Positions 34,209 through 43,711 of a DNA stretch of 52,325 bases are shown here, piece by piece. Within the stretch, counting starts at the first letter, position 1, and every line of letters begins with the position of its first letter. The translations under genes and the position numbers were made by a program. The notes under the pieces are model-generated. The model was not told the origin of the DNA. It did no database searches and saw nothing but the letters and a program-made list of their open reading frames with translations. Source of the DNA: Methylococcaceae bacterium (GTDB lineage Bacteria > Pseudomonadota > Gammaproteobacteria > Methylococcales > Methylomonadaceae); contig JAKIVF010000007.1 in the NCBI GenBank assembly GCA_021647145.1, positions 1 through 52,325 on the forward strand, in the 5' to 3' direction.

Positions 34209-34676
34209 ATGCAAATATATTTAATCTCAGTTGGAAACAGGATGCCAAGTTGGGTTCAGCAAGGCTTTAATGAATACGCGAAGCGAATGCCTAGAGATTG
34301 CGAAGTGGTGCTTAAAGAAGTTTTACCGGGTAAGCGTAGTAAAAATAGTGATCTTAAAAGAATTGTTAGGGATGAAGGTGAGCGGATGATTCATGTTCTT
34401 CCTACTAAATCGCATGTGGTGACTTTGGATATTCCCGGTAAATCCTGGGCGACAGCAGAACTTGCTAAAGCAATGAATAGATGGATGGAAAGCGGTCAAA
34501 ACATTGCTTTGATGGTAGGAGGGCCAGAGGGATTATCCGATTCAGTTAAAGATTTAGCAAGGGAATCATGGAGCCTATCTAGATTAACCTTGCCTCACCC
34601 TTTAGTCCGGGTTCTTGTTGCTGAGCAATTATACCGAGCTTGGAGCATTCTTAACAATCACCCCTATCATCGATGA
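34209..34676 (+). CDS. rlmH: 23S rRNA (pseudouridine1915-N3)-methyltransferase RlmH
   Basis: SPOUT-class methyltransferase that modifies pseudouridine 1915 of 23S rRNA in assembled 70S ribosomes. From the ATG at 34209 it has 155 residues, identical to the usual length. It carries the cofactor-site IALMVGGPEGLSD and the C-terminal LTLPHPLVRVLVAEQLYRAW. The open frame begins 20 codons earlier, but those residues have no family match. It overlaps maf by four bases (ATGA). The usual upstream genes nadD and rsfS are absent. Confidence 0.96.
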   Translation: MQIYLISVGNRMPSWVQQGFNEYAKRMPRDCEVVLKEVLPGKRSKNSDLKRIVRDEGERMIHVLPTKSHVVTLDIPGKSWATAELAKAMNRWMESGQNIALMVGGPEGLSDSVKDLARESWSLSRLTLPHPLVRVLVAEQLYRAWSILNNHPYHR

Positions 34677-35269
34677 AAAAACAATTGATTTTGGCTTCTG
34701 CTTCTCCTCGAAGAAAAGAATTGTTGGATCAAATTGGGGTCAGATATATTGTTCACCCTGTAGATATTGATGAGACGCCAAATCAGGCAGAAGTAGCCAA
34801 AGACTATGTGATTAGAGTGGCAGCTGAAAAATCAAAGACTTGTTTTGACGCTGTTGATAGTTCATTACCCGTATTAGCAGCTGATACCAGTGTTGTTATA
34901 GATGGACAAGTTTTAGGTAAACCTAAAAATGAAGCTCATGCAAAGGAGATGATGCAGCTGCTTTCAGGGAGAACACATATTGTTTATAGCGCGGTTTCAC
35001 TAAGGAGCAGTGATCGAAAGCCTGAGACAAGACATTTTCAGGCATTGAGTCTGACGGAGGTAAGTTTTAGGAAAATCACTTCAACAGAAATTGAAGGGTA
35101 TTGGCAAACAGGAGAGCCACAGGGGAAGGCTGGTGGTTATGCGATACAGGGATTAGCAAGTATTTTTGTACAATCAATTAATGGGAGTTTTTCCGGTGTC
35201 GTTGGTTTGCCGTTATTTGAAACAGCAGCGTTATTATCTAAACAGGGAATAAAAATTAGTAATGAGTGA
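34673..35269 (+). CDS. maf: Maf-family nucleoside triphosphate pyrophosphatase
   Basis: House-cleaning nucleotide pyrophosphatase of the YhdE subgroup (dTTP, UTP and modified bases). The 198 residues show the P-loop-like LASASPRRKELLDQIG at the N-terminus, the catalytic Asp in AADTSVV, and GEPQGKAGGYAIQG. The Q-G-K-A variant and the location beside rng support the YhdE (MafYhdE) type over the YceF type. It overlaps rng by eight bases. Confidence 0.93.
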   Translation: MKKQLILASASPRRKELLDQIGVRYIVHPVDIDETPNQAEVAKDYVIRVAAEKSKTCFDAVDSSLPVLAADTSVVIDGQVLGKPKNEAHAKEMMQLLSGRTHIVYSAVSLRSSDRKPETRHFQALSLTEVSFRKITSTEIEGYWQTGEPQGKAGGYAIQGLASIFVQSINGSFSGVVGLPLFETAALLSKQGIKISNE

Positions 35270-36716
35270 AGAAATTTTAATAAATGTAACCCCACCTGAA
35301 ACAAGGGTGGCGGTAATAGAAAACGGTGTTCTTCAAGAGCTATTTATTGAACGTGAAAATAAAAAAGGCTTAGTAGGTAATATTTATAAGGGTGAAGTTT
35401 GTAGAGTATTACCTGGAATGCAAGCTGCATTTGTTGATATAGGGCTTGACCGTGCAGCATTTCTTCATTTGTCTGATTTTAGTAATAAAGAACTTGAGCG
35501 TCGAGGGTCTGAACAGATAGAGCATTATCTTCGTGAAGGGCAAATGGTGGTTGTTCAGGTAACCAAAGGCCCGTTGGGTACAAAAGGCGCTCGATTAACG
35601 ACAGAAATTTCTATTCCTTCTCGGTTTCAGGTTTATATGCCTTTTGCAGCTAATTCGGGTGTTTCTCAAAGAATTGATTGTTCTAAAGAAAGAAGTCGAT
35701 TAAAGGCGTGTATAGAAAAATTCCAGGAAAGTCATGAAAGTGGCGGGTTTATTGCAAGAACAGCAGCTGAGTGTATTGAAGAACATATGATGATTTCTGA
35801 TATGCTTTTTTTGACCAAACTATGGGAGGGAATTTCTGAAAAAATAAATTCATCTGATAATAAGTCATTGATTCATGAAGATTTATCGTTAAGCGTTCGT
35901 ACATTGCGAGATTTATATAATGAGGGTATTGAAAGAATAAGAGTCGACTCTAGGGAAACGCATGAAAAACTGATTTCTTTTGCAGAAATTTTTGTTCCAG
36001 AAATTGTACCTGTTATTGAGCTTTACACGGGTGAATGTCCTGTATTCGATATTTATAATGTTGAAGATGAAATAACCCGCGCATTAGATAGAAAAGTAAA
36101 TTTAAAGTCTGGTGGTCATTTAGTGTTTGACCAGACTGAAGCAATGACAACTGTAGATGTAAATACAGGGGGCTATGTTGGTGGCAGGAACTTAGAAGAG
36201 ACAATTTTCAAAACTAATCTGGAAGCAACTAAAACTATTCCTAGACAGCTGCGGCTGCGTAATTTAGGGGGTATCATCATTATTGATTTTATCGACATGC
36301 AAAGTTCAGGGCATAAACAACAAGTTTTAGATGCACTGCAAGCAAATTTAGATAAAGATCATGTTAAAAATAAGATTACAGAAGTATCTGCTCTTGGCTT
36401 GGTCGAAATGAAACGCAAAAGAACGCGTGAAAGCTTGGAGCACATACTTTGTGAACCTTGTAGTGCGTGTGGGGGACGAGGAGTACTAAAAACAGCTGAA
36501 TCTATGTGTCTGGAAATCTTTAGAGAGATCATTAGAGAAGTAAGACAATATAATGTTCAAACGTTATTGGTACTTGCTTCGCATGGTGTTGTAGAAATGC
36601 TTCTGGACGAAGAGGCCGATATGTTGGCAGAATTAGAACTGTTTTTAGATGTACAGATTAAATTTAGACCTGAAGCAGAATACAACCAGGAACAGTATGA
36701 TGTTGTATTATTATAG
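35262..36716 (+). CDS. rng: Ribonuclease G
   Basis: RNase E/G family endoribonuclease that matures the 16S rRNA 5' end and decays some mRNAs. The 484 residues include an N-terminal S1 domain (about 35-125). The catalytic metal-binding segment VDVNTGGYVGGRN is near residue 300, with the second Asp in IIIIDFIDM. The zinc-link motif is CEPCSACGGRG. Lack of a long C-terminal degradosome scaffold separates it from RNase E. Its place between maf and yhdP is a conserved gammaproteobacterial arrangement. Confidence 0.96.
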   Translation: MSEEILINVTPPETRVAVIENGVLQELFIERENKKGLVGNIYKGEVCRVLPGMQAAFVDIGLDRAAFLHLSDFSNKELERRGSEQIEHYLREGQMVVVQVTKGPLGTKGARLTTEISIPSRFQVYMPFAANSGVSQRIDCSKERSRLKACIEKFQESHESGGFIARTAAECIEEHMMISDMLFLTKLWEGISEKINSSDNKSLIHEDLSLSVRTLRDLYNEGIERIRVDSRETHEKLISFAEIFVPEIVPVIELYTGECPVFDIYNVEDEITRALDRKVNLKSGGHLVFDQTEAMTTVDVNTGGYVGGRNLEETIFKTNLEATKTIPRQLRLRNLGGIIIIDFIDMQSSGHKQQVLDALQANLDKDHVKNKITEVSALGLVEMKRKRTRESLEHILCEPCSACGGRGVLKTAESMCLEIFREIIREVRQYNVQTLLVLASHGVVEMLLDEEADMLAELELFLDVQIKFRPEAEYNQEQYDVVLL

Positions 36717-36741
36717 GGTTTTATATGAAACACTAGAATTT

Positions 36742-36769
36742 TTGAAAGCAGAATGCTTGCTAGTATAGA
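36742..36769 (+). promoter_or_regulatory. Possible promoter ahead of yhdP
   Basis: TTGAAA (36742-36747), 16 bases, then TATAGA (36764-36769), in the 113-base gap between rng and yhdP. It has nine of twelve consensus bases. Confidence 0.35.
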
Positions 36770-36829
36770 AAAAAAGGAAGTTTTTTGAGGATATTTGCTG
36801 AACGTATATTGAATTTATAGATATTAATA

Positions 36830-39800
36830 GTGATACACCACATAACATTTTTTACACGTCATTTGTTGTTCTGGTCTTTAATTTTTTTTGCAATTAGCCT
36901 AAGTTCTATAAGGCTTTTTATTTTAGGAGTAGAGGGATATAAAACGGATTTAGAGAACAAAATTTATGAACTGACTTCCATTTCAGTTGAAATTGGAATT
37001 TTGAAAGCAAATATGCGAGGAATTGACCCTGAAGTCATCCTAAAAAAAATTAAAATAGCCTCCGAAAGTGATCAGCCTATTCAACTTGAAGAAGTTCGTG
37101 TGGGGCTAAGTCTAGTGAAATTGCTTTTTACCCGCCAAATTTTGCCCTCAAGCAGGTTAACTTTAGTGGGGGCTAAATTATCGATCATAAGAAATAAAGA
37201 CGGAAGTTTGTCAGTTGTTGGTTTGAATGGAGACAATTCTGAGCAACCTCTTTGGTTATTACATGGCGGGCAATATGAGGTTTTAAAAAGTGAAATAACC
37301 TGGTTAGATAAGACTAGAAAGACCCAGCCAATTACCTTTAAAAATGTTGATCTATTGATAAAAAATAATAGAGCTGGTCGTACTCATGAGCTTCATCTTG
37401 TCAGTCAATTACCAGAGCAATATGGCGACAATATAAGAGTCTCCATGGATATTCAAGGAGATGTTTTAGAGTTTGAAAAGTTAGATGGTCGAGTCTATGT
37501 TGAAGCTGAAGATGTATTTTTTTCTGAGGTTTTAAATGATTATTTACATACAAATTTAGATCTTGCTAAGACTATAAAGATTACAGATGGTGAGGTCAAA
37601 GGTAAAGGAAATTTAAAAATATGGAGTCATTGGAAGCAATCTAAGATGACTGTTCTGGCGGGCATTGTTCAGGTTGAAGATATTATTTTAGATAAGCATG
37701 ATAAGACGATTGATATTAAATCGCTAAATACGGAATTTATTGGTTCTACTCTAGCTGATGGCTGGAAGTTTAGTGTTAACCGATGTAATCTTAAAACAAA
37801 AAATCATCATTGGCCAGATACAGAGTTCAGTTTTTCTAGCAATAAAGATTTTACCCACCTAACTACTTTAATTACCCAATTAGACTTGCATGAATTAACT
37901 GAGTTGATTGGTTTTTTTTCGCCTTTCGAAAAAAAACAGCAGGAATTGATTGCTGATTTAGGGATTAAAGGTGTTATCAAGAATTTTTCTATTGATGCAA
38001 ATTTAAAAAGTAATCGTTTTTCTTTTAAAGGAGATTTTGATAATTTTTTTACCTATGCACATTTGAAAATCCCTCAAATTGAAAATTTGACGGGTAGCGT
38101 ATGGGGTAATAATGATCAAGGAAAGATCAGTTTAAATACAAAAAAAGGAGCGATATATTTTCCTGAATTATTCAGACAACCTCTTTTAATTGATAATTTA
38201 TATGGCCAGATTGAATGGCAACAAAAACAGAACAAATGGAAAGTTCAATCAAAATCTCTGGTTGTAGAAAATAAAGATATACAAACTGAAACTAGGCTAG
38301 CTTTAACTATTCCAAAAAGCGATCAATCTATTTTTATGGATTTACAAACTTCTTTTGCCAATGTGAAGGACGTTAGTTCATTATCAACCTATTATCCAGT
38401 GGGTATTATGAAAAGAAAGTCTATTAAATGGCTAGATAAGGCATTTGTATCAGGGAATATTAAGAAAGGTGGCTTGTTGGTTTATGGTGAAATGAAACAC
38501 TTTCCATTTCTTGGTGGGGAGGGAGTATTTGAAGCATTGTTCAATGCTTCGGATGTGGAATTAAATTTTTCTCCAGATTGGCCCAATTTAACTCATGGAG
38601 CGGCTAATATTTTGTTTTTAAAAAATGGTCTGGAAGTTGAAATTGACCATGCAAAGCTTGGGCATTTAAAAGTGAGCAATGCAGCCGTAAAAGTTTCTTC
38701 TTTTAAAAAAAGTAACCATTTTTTTGTGAAAGGTAATGCCGAAGGTCGTATTGCGGATGCTTTAAGTTTTTTACAACAAACCCCTGTTAATATTAATCAA
38801 GGTGTTGATGAATTTGTTGATGCAATTGATTCAAAAGGTAATGCAAAAGTTGAAATAGATTTAAAGGTGCCAATGAAAAAACATGCTGTTCCTAAAGTCA
38901 AAGGAGTAGCACATTTTAACAATGCAAATTTGTCAGTAAAATCTGTAAATTTGAATATTGAAGAATTGACGGGTAATTTAAGTATTACCGAAAAGGGATT
39001 GTTCAGTAATAACTTAACGGCTAAAACTTTAGGCTACCCAATAGGGATAACAGTTGATTATGATGAGCTTAAAACAAGTATTAATATAAAGGGGGTAACA
39101 GATAGTCAACAGTTAAAGAAACAGTTTGATTTTTTAGACAAAGATTTTATAAAAGATAACCCTGTTAGCGGCTCAACCCCTTACAATATAATTGTAGATT
39201 TGCTATCAGTAGAAAATATCTCTCCTGAAATTAACCTTAAATCCAGTTTGACTGGAATGCTCATTGAATTGCCAGGTGGATTACAAAAAACAGTAGAACA
39301 AGAGAAGACTTTGCTGGTTAATATGACATTGAAAGAAGGAAATTTTTTCCCACTTAATATAAACTACAATGATGAAATAATAGCAGCAGTACGTTTTAAT
39401 AAACAAGAGAAATTAGTTCATTCTGCTCAAATTGTTTATGGACAACATGAAGCTCTTGCTCCTGAGCAAAAAGGGATGAATATTCGGATTGATCAAGAGA
39501 GTATAGATGCATCGGAATGGCTACCTTTTGTAACGCAACTGTTAAATAATAAACAGAGGGATGAAAATAGTAAAGAAGGCTCAGAGTTGGAACTTAATAA
39601 AATGAGTTTAAAGGCTGGTCAATTACTATGGAAAGGGAAAGAACAAGGAACCTTAGAGTTGGAGCTGAAAAACAAAGAAAACCAATGGAATGGAAATATT
39701 TTATCTTCTATTGTTAAGGGGGCTTTCGTTATCCCCCATCAGAAAACTAAGAAAGATAAAATTAGTTTAAAACTTGATAGGCTAGATTTATCTGGATTGG

Positions 39801-40723
39801 TGCAACTTAATAAAGGTAATTCTGATGAAATTAAAGAACAGGATATGCCTGTTGTAGAGCTGGTGAGCCAACACTTATTGTGGAATAAGGTTGATTTAGG
39901 GGTGCTTAAAATTGAATCAGAAAGGGTGGTTGATGGTGTCAGGTTTAATAAAATTGATGTAACTTCAAATAATCTTAAAATTAAACTTAAAGCAAATTGG
40001 ATAAAGTTAAATAATTATAATGGAACAGAGTTGTCAGGAACAGTGAGTTCTGGAAATTTTGGTAAGCTTTTATCCCAGCTAGACATAACAGATGATTTGA
40101 AGGATGCCCAAGGGACTGTGGATATTAATGCAGAATGGAGGAGTTTACCTTATCATTTTTCTTTTCATCAAGCATCTGCTGGGTTGGGTTTACAGTTAAA
40201 AGAAGGACGAATTTCAAGTATTGAACCTGGAATTGGTCGTTTTTTAGGGCTTGTTGCAATGGAACAGTGGCTAAAACGGTTGAAATTTGATTATGGAGAT
40301 ATGTATAAGCAGGGATTAAGTTTTAATAAGATAACAGGAAGTTTTAAGATTAATAATGGAATAATGACGACTCATGATTTATTGATTGATGCAATTCCAG
40401 CCATTATTTCCATGAAAGGTGAAGTAGACTTGCTGAATAAAACACTTGATCACAAAGTTAAGGTTGTCCCTAAAAGTTCAGCAGCAATACCCATTGCTGG
40501 TACAATTGTCGGTGGCATTGCAGGAGCTATTACCCAAGCCTTGGATAAGGATTATAAAGATGGATATTTTTTTGGTTCAAACTATAGTATTGCTGGCCAA
40601 TGGGATAATATCAAAGTGACTCCTTTATATGCTCAAGATGGAATTTTTAATAAAACATGGTCAGGATTAACAAATTCGACTACTCAGGATAAAACAATCA
40701 AATCTAAGAGAGAGAAGAGATAA
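36830..40723 (+). CDS. yhdP: AsmA-like phospholipid transport protein YhdP
   Basis: A 1297-residue protein anchored in the inner membrane by one N-terminal helix (about 9-32) with a very long periplasmic beta-rich body. This is the pattern of the AsmA-like, bridge-forming lipid transporters TamB, YdbH and YhdP. The C-terminal block with GRISSIEPGIGRFLGLVAME and TIVGGIAGAITQAL is the family signature. YhdP is proposed to move phospholipids from inner to outer membrane. It starts with GTG and no clear ribosome binding site. It is followed two bases later by the nitrilase-like gene. Confidence 0.92.
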   Translation: MIHHITFFTRHLLFWSLIFFAISLSSIRLFILGVEGYKTDLENKIYELTSISVEIGILKANMRGIDPEVILKKIKIASESDQPIQLEEVRVGLSLVKLLFTRQILPSSRLTLVGAKLSIIRNKDGSLSVVGLNGDNSEQPLWLLHGGQYEVLKSEITWLDKTRKTQPITFKNVDLLIKNNRAGRTHELHLVSQLPEQYGDNIRVSMDIQGDVLEFEKLDGRVYVEAEDVFFSEVLNDYLHTNLDLAKTIKITDGEVKGKGNLKIWSHWKQSKMTVLAGIVQVEDIILDKHDKTIDIKSLNTEFIGSTLADGWKFSVNRCNLKTKNHHWPDTEFSFSSNKDFTHLTTLITQLDLHELTELIGFFSPFEKKQQELIADLGIKGVIKNFSIDANLKSNRFSFKGDFDNFFTYAHLKIPQIENLTGSVWGNNDQGKISLNTKKGAIYFPELFRQPLLIDNLYGQIEWQQKQNKWKVQSKSLVVENKDIQTETRLALTIPKSDQSIFMDLQTSFANVKDVSSLSTYYPVGIMKRKSIKWLDKAFVSGNIKKGGLLVYGEMKHFPFLGGEGVFEALFNASDVELNFSPDWPNLTHGAANILFLKNGLEVEIDHAKLGHLKVSNAAVKVSSFKKSNHFFVKGNAEGRIADALSFLQQTPVNINQGVDEFVDAIDSKGNAKVEIDLKVPMKKHAVPKVKGVAHFNNANLSVKSVNLNIEELTGNLSITEKGLFSNNLTAKTLGYPIGITVDYDELKTSINIKGVTDSQQLKKQFDFLDKDFIKDNPVSGSTPYNIIVDLLSVENISPEINLKSSLTGMLIELPGGLQKTVEQEKTLLVNMTLKEGNFFPLNINYNDEIIAAVRFNKQEKLVHSAQIVYGQHEALAPEQKGMNIRIDQESIDASEWLPFVTQLLNNKQRDENSKEGSELELNKMSLKAGQLLWKGKEQGTLELELKNKENQWNGNILSSIVKGAFVIPHQKTKKDKISLKLDRLDLSGLVQLNKGNSDEIKEQDMPVVELVSQHLLWNKVDLGVLKIESERVVDGVRFNKIDVTSNNLKIKLKANWIKLNNYNGTELSGTVSSGNFGKLLSQLDITDDLKDAQGTVDINAEWRSLPYHFSFHQASAGLGLQLKEGRISSIEPGIGRFLGLVAMEQWLKRLKFDYGDMYKQGLSFNKITGSFKINNGIMTTHDLLIDAIPAIISMKGEVDLLNKTLDHKVKVVPKSSAAIPIAGTIVGGIAGAITQALDKDYKDGYFFGSNYSIAGQWDNIKVTPLYAQDGIFNKTWSGLTNSTTQDKTIKSKREKR

Positions 40724-40725
40724 CA

Positions 40726-41544
40726 ATGAGTCAATGTGCGGCCATACAAATGGCATCAAGTCCAAACCTTGATGCTAATTTATTACAAGCAGGGAAATTA
40801 ATTGCTGAGGCAGCTAATCACGGAGCAAAGCTGATTGCTTTACCTGAAAACTTTGCTTTGATGGGAGTGCATGAGCTTGACAAAATTAAGATTCGAGAAA
40901 CGGATGGACAAGGTCAAATTCAGCAATTTTTATCAGAAACGGCTAAAAAAAACAATATTTGGCTTCTCGGTGGAACCATTCCCCTAATTGCTGATGATGA
41001 AAATAAAGTAAAAGCAGCCTGCCTAGTCTATGATGACAAAGGGGAGAGGGTCGTTCGTTATGATAAAGCTCATTTATTTGATGTCAGTGTACCTGATACT
41101 GGTGAAGAATATAGAGAGTCAGATTCAATTGAAAAAGGGGGGGATCCCTTTGTGTTTGATACACCTTTTGGAAAAGTGGGTATTGCTGTTTGTTACGATC
41201 TTAGATTTCCCGAATTTTTTAGGCAGATGAGTCGGCAAGGTGCTGAAATATTTGTTGTACCTGCCGCTTTTACAGCAGAAACTGGCGCTGCACATTGGGA
41301 AATATTATTACGTGCAAGGGCGATAGAAAATTTATGTTATGTCGTTGCGCCTAACCAAGGAGGGTTTCATCTTAATGGTCGACAAACCTTTGGGCATAGC
41401 ATGGTGATCGATCCATGGGGTGTGGTTTTAGATTGTTATAAAACTGGGGCAGGTTTTGCTAGTGCCGAAATAGACTTGGAAAGGTTAAAAAAAGTAAGGA
41501 CTTCGTTTCCTGTTTTAAATCATCGACGTTTTTTCTATAAATAA
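40726..41544 (+). CDS. Carbon-nitrogen hydrolase, probable deaminated glutathione amidase
   Basis: A 272-residue nitrilase-superfamily enzyme with the complete triad Glu41 (LPENF), Lys114 (YDKAHLFDV) and Cys156 (GIAVCYDLRFPEFFR). The sequence around Lys and the DVSVPDTGEEYRESD segment resemble the Nit1/NitA branch, which repairs deaminated glutathione. It lies between yhdP and the BamC-like lipoprotein gene, within the conserved rng-yhdP-nit-tldD group, though its pathway is separate from its neighbours. Other amide substrates cannot be excluded. Confidence 0.88.
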   Translation: MSQCAAIQMASSPNLDANLLQAGKLIAEAANHGAKLIALPENFALMGVHELDKIKIRETDGQGQIQQFLSETAKKNNIWLLGGTIPLIADDENKVKAACLVYDDKGERVVRYDKAHLFDVSVPDTGEEYRESDSIEKGGDPFVFDTPFGKVGIAVCYDLRFPEFFRQMSRQGAEIFVVPAAFTAETGAAHWEILLRARAIENLCYVVAPNQGGFHLNGRQTFGHSMVIDPWGVVLDCYKTGAGFASAEIDLERLKKVRTSFPVLNHRRFFYK

Positions 41545-41545
41545 T

Positions 41546-42169
41546 ATGTATTATAAAAAAGTTTATATTTTAATCGTACTATTCACCATCTCATGTTCTG
41601 ATGTTCAGCAAGCAAAATACAAGGATACTGAATATCTTGAAGTTCCGCCTGAAATAAAGATGACTAAAAAGACTCCTGTCGTAGTTGAAGATGATGTAAA
41701 GGACGAAATAGACGAAGATGAGCCTGCTGATAAAGGGTTAGGGAAAAATATTTTATTAGTTGGGACTGAAAAAAAACCGGTGATAAAAATTAAAAAGAAG
41801 TTTGATCGCTCGTGGGAATTAGTCGATCAGGCTTTAAAGTTAGAAGAAATTGAAATAACTGATAAAGATCGAGAGCAAGGTGTGTTTTATGTTTCCTATG
41901 ATCCAGATAATCAACACCCTGCTGATTCATCATTAATCGATAAGATGACTTTTTTCTTCTTTAAAGATGAGTATGAAGAGGCAAGTTATAAACTAACAGT
42001 ACTCAAGCAAGAAAATGAAACAGAAGTTACTGTGGAGCAGATTGAGTCTGATACTAATGATTTATTAGATGATGGAGAGGATAATGATATGGCTGGTATT
42101 ATAGATGATGGGTCGATGTTACTTAATACTCTCTATAAAACACTCAGAGAAGATTTGCCAGTTGATTAA
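41546..42169 (+). CDS. BamC-like lipoprotein
   Basis: A 207-residue lipoprotein with signal and lipobox TISC, Cys17. The mature N-terminus DTEYLEVPPEIKM recalls the BamC segment that binds BamD. An acidic low-complexity linker (about 48-62) is followed by one domain with KFDRSWELVDQALKLEEIEITDKD, typical of a BamC helix-grip domain. E. coli BamC has two such domains and lies beside dapA; here only one is present and the gene is between nit and tldD. A role in outer-membrane protein assembly is inferred. Confidence 0.72.
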   Translation: MYYKKVYILIVLFTISCSDVQQAKYKDTEYLEVPPEIKMTKKTPVVVEDDVKDEIDEDEPADKGLGKNILLVGTEKKPVIKIKKKFDRSWELVDQALKLEEIEITDKDREQGVFYVSYDPDNQHPADSSLIDKMTFFFFKDEYEEASYKLTVLKQENETEVTVEQIESDTNDLLDDGEDNDMAGIIDDGSMLLNTLYKTLREDLPVD

Positions 42170-42216
42170 TTACTCCTTTTAAACAAAAATCCCCTTTTAC
42201 CTTTATTACCGATTTA

Positions 42217-43656
42217 ATGGACACTTTAAACCAAGTAAAACAATCAATACTAACACCTTTTGGAATGCAGGAGAAAGATATTGATCAAATTATGGATAGT
42301 ATGCTCAGCGTTTCAGCGGATTATGCAGATATATATTTTCAATCTACTCATTTTGAATCATGGTCATTAGAAGCTGGAATCATAAAAGAAGGCTCTCATT
42401 CTATCGAGCAAGGAGCGGGCGTTCGAGTAGTTTCAGGCGATAAAACAGGTTTTGCCTATAGCGACCGAATTGAACTTTCTGTTTTGCTAGAAGCAGCAAA
42501 TAATGTAAAGGCCATTGCTAGGCAAGGACAAAATGCACAAAATAATCTGAAAAAAACATCCAATTGGAAAAGTTACTACGAATCAGTTAACCCTTTGAAA
42601 TCTCTTGCTGATCAAGAAAAAATTGATTTATTGCGTAGGGTGGATATTGAAACACGCAAACTGGATAATCGAATAGAAGAAGTAATGGTCAGCTTGGTCG
42701 GTGTGCATGAAAAAGTTTTAATCGCAAATCAAGATGGTTCTTTAGTTGCAGATATTCGACCTCTGACGCGAATGAATGTTACGGTTATTTTAGAAGAAAA
42801 TGGTAGGCGAGAACAAGGAAGTATGGGAGGAGGGGCAAGAAAGGATTACAGTTATTTTTTAGATCAAGATAAGGCAGTAGAATACGGAAAAGAAGCTGTA
42901 AGGCAAGCAATTGTAAATCTAGAGGCAATAGATGCGCCTGCAGGAAATATGACGGTTGTTTTAGGTCCTGGGTGGCCAGGAATTTTATTGCATGAAGCAA
43001 TAGGACATGGGCTTGAAGGGGATTTCAATCGAAAAGGAACCTCAGCGTTTAGTCATATGATGGGGAAACGTGTAGCATCAGAATTATGTACTGTTGTAGA
43101 TGATGGGACTTTAGAAGGTAGGCGAGGCTCCCTGAATATAGATGACGAAGGCATGCCGACAGAAAAGACGATACTGATTGAAAAAGGAATTCTCAAAGGT
43201 TATATGCAAGATAGACTAAATGCTCGGTTAATGGGCGTACAACCTACGGGAAATGGACGTAGAGAATCTTATGCCCATTTACCTATGCCTAGAATGACCA
43301 ATACCTATATGTTGCCTGGGTCTCACGATCCTTCAGAAATTATTAAGTCAGTGAAAAAAGGTTTATATGCCAAAAATTTTGGGGGGGGACAAGTTGATAT
43401 TACTTCAGGTAAATTTGTTTTTTCAGCCAGTGAAGCCTATTTAATTGAAGATGGAAAAATAACCAATTCGGTTAAAGGTGCTACTTTAATCGGTAATGGG
43501 CCAGAAGTTTTGACTAAAGTCTCAATGGTTGGAAATGATTTGGAATTAGATGCAGGTGTCGGAACCTGTGGTAAAGAAGGGCAGAGTGTACCCGTAGGTG
43601 TCGGTCAGCCAACCATAAAAATTGATGGATTAACGGTGGGTGGAACGAGCGTGTAA
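42217..43656 (+). CDS. tldD: Metalloprotease subunit TldD
   Basis: One half of the TldD-TldE (PmbA) heterodimeric zinc protease, involved in processing of peptides and of modified peptide products. The 479 residues carry the zinc motif HEAIGH with His259, Glu260 and His264. The N-terminal IYFQSTHFESWSLE and EQGAGVRVVSGDKTGFA agree with E. coli TldD and support the ATG at 42217 although no ribosome binding site is seen. pmbA follows, and the two products form the enzyme together. Confidence 0.95.
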   Translation: MDTLNQVKQSILTPFGMQEKDIDQIMDSMLSVSADYADIYFQSTHFESWSLEAGIIKEGSHSIEQGAGVRVVSGDKTGFAYSDRIELSVLLEAANNVKAIARQGQNAQNNLKKTSNWKSYYESVNPLKSLADQEKIDLLRRVDIETRKLDNRIEEVMVSLVGVHEKVLIANQDGSLVADIRPLTRMNVTVILEENGRREQGSMGGGARKDYSYFLDQDKAVEYGKEAVRQAIVNLEAIDAPAGNMTVVLGPGWPGILLHEAIGHGLEGDFNRKGTSAFSHMMGKRVASELCTVVDDGTLEGRRGSLNIDDEGMPTEKTILIEKGILKGYMQDRLNARLMGVQPTGNGRRESYAHLPMPRMTNTYMLPGSHDPSEIIKSVKKGLYAKNFGGGQVDITSGKFVFSASEAYLIEDGKITNSVKGATLIGNGPEVLTKVSMVGNDLELDAGVGTCGKEGQSVPVGVGQPTIKIDGLTVGGTSV

Positions 43657-43711
43657 TAAACCCTCATCTACTTTTCTGAAAAAGATCATCATCCACAAAG
43701 AGACTTTCATA

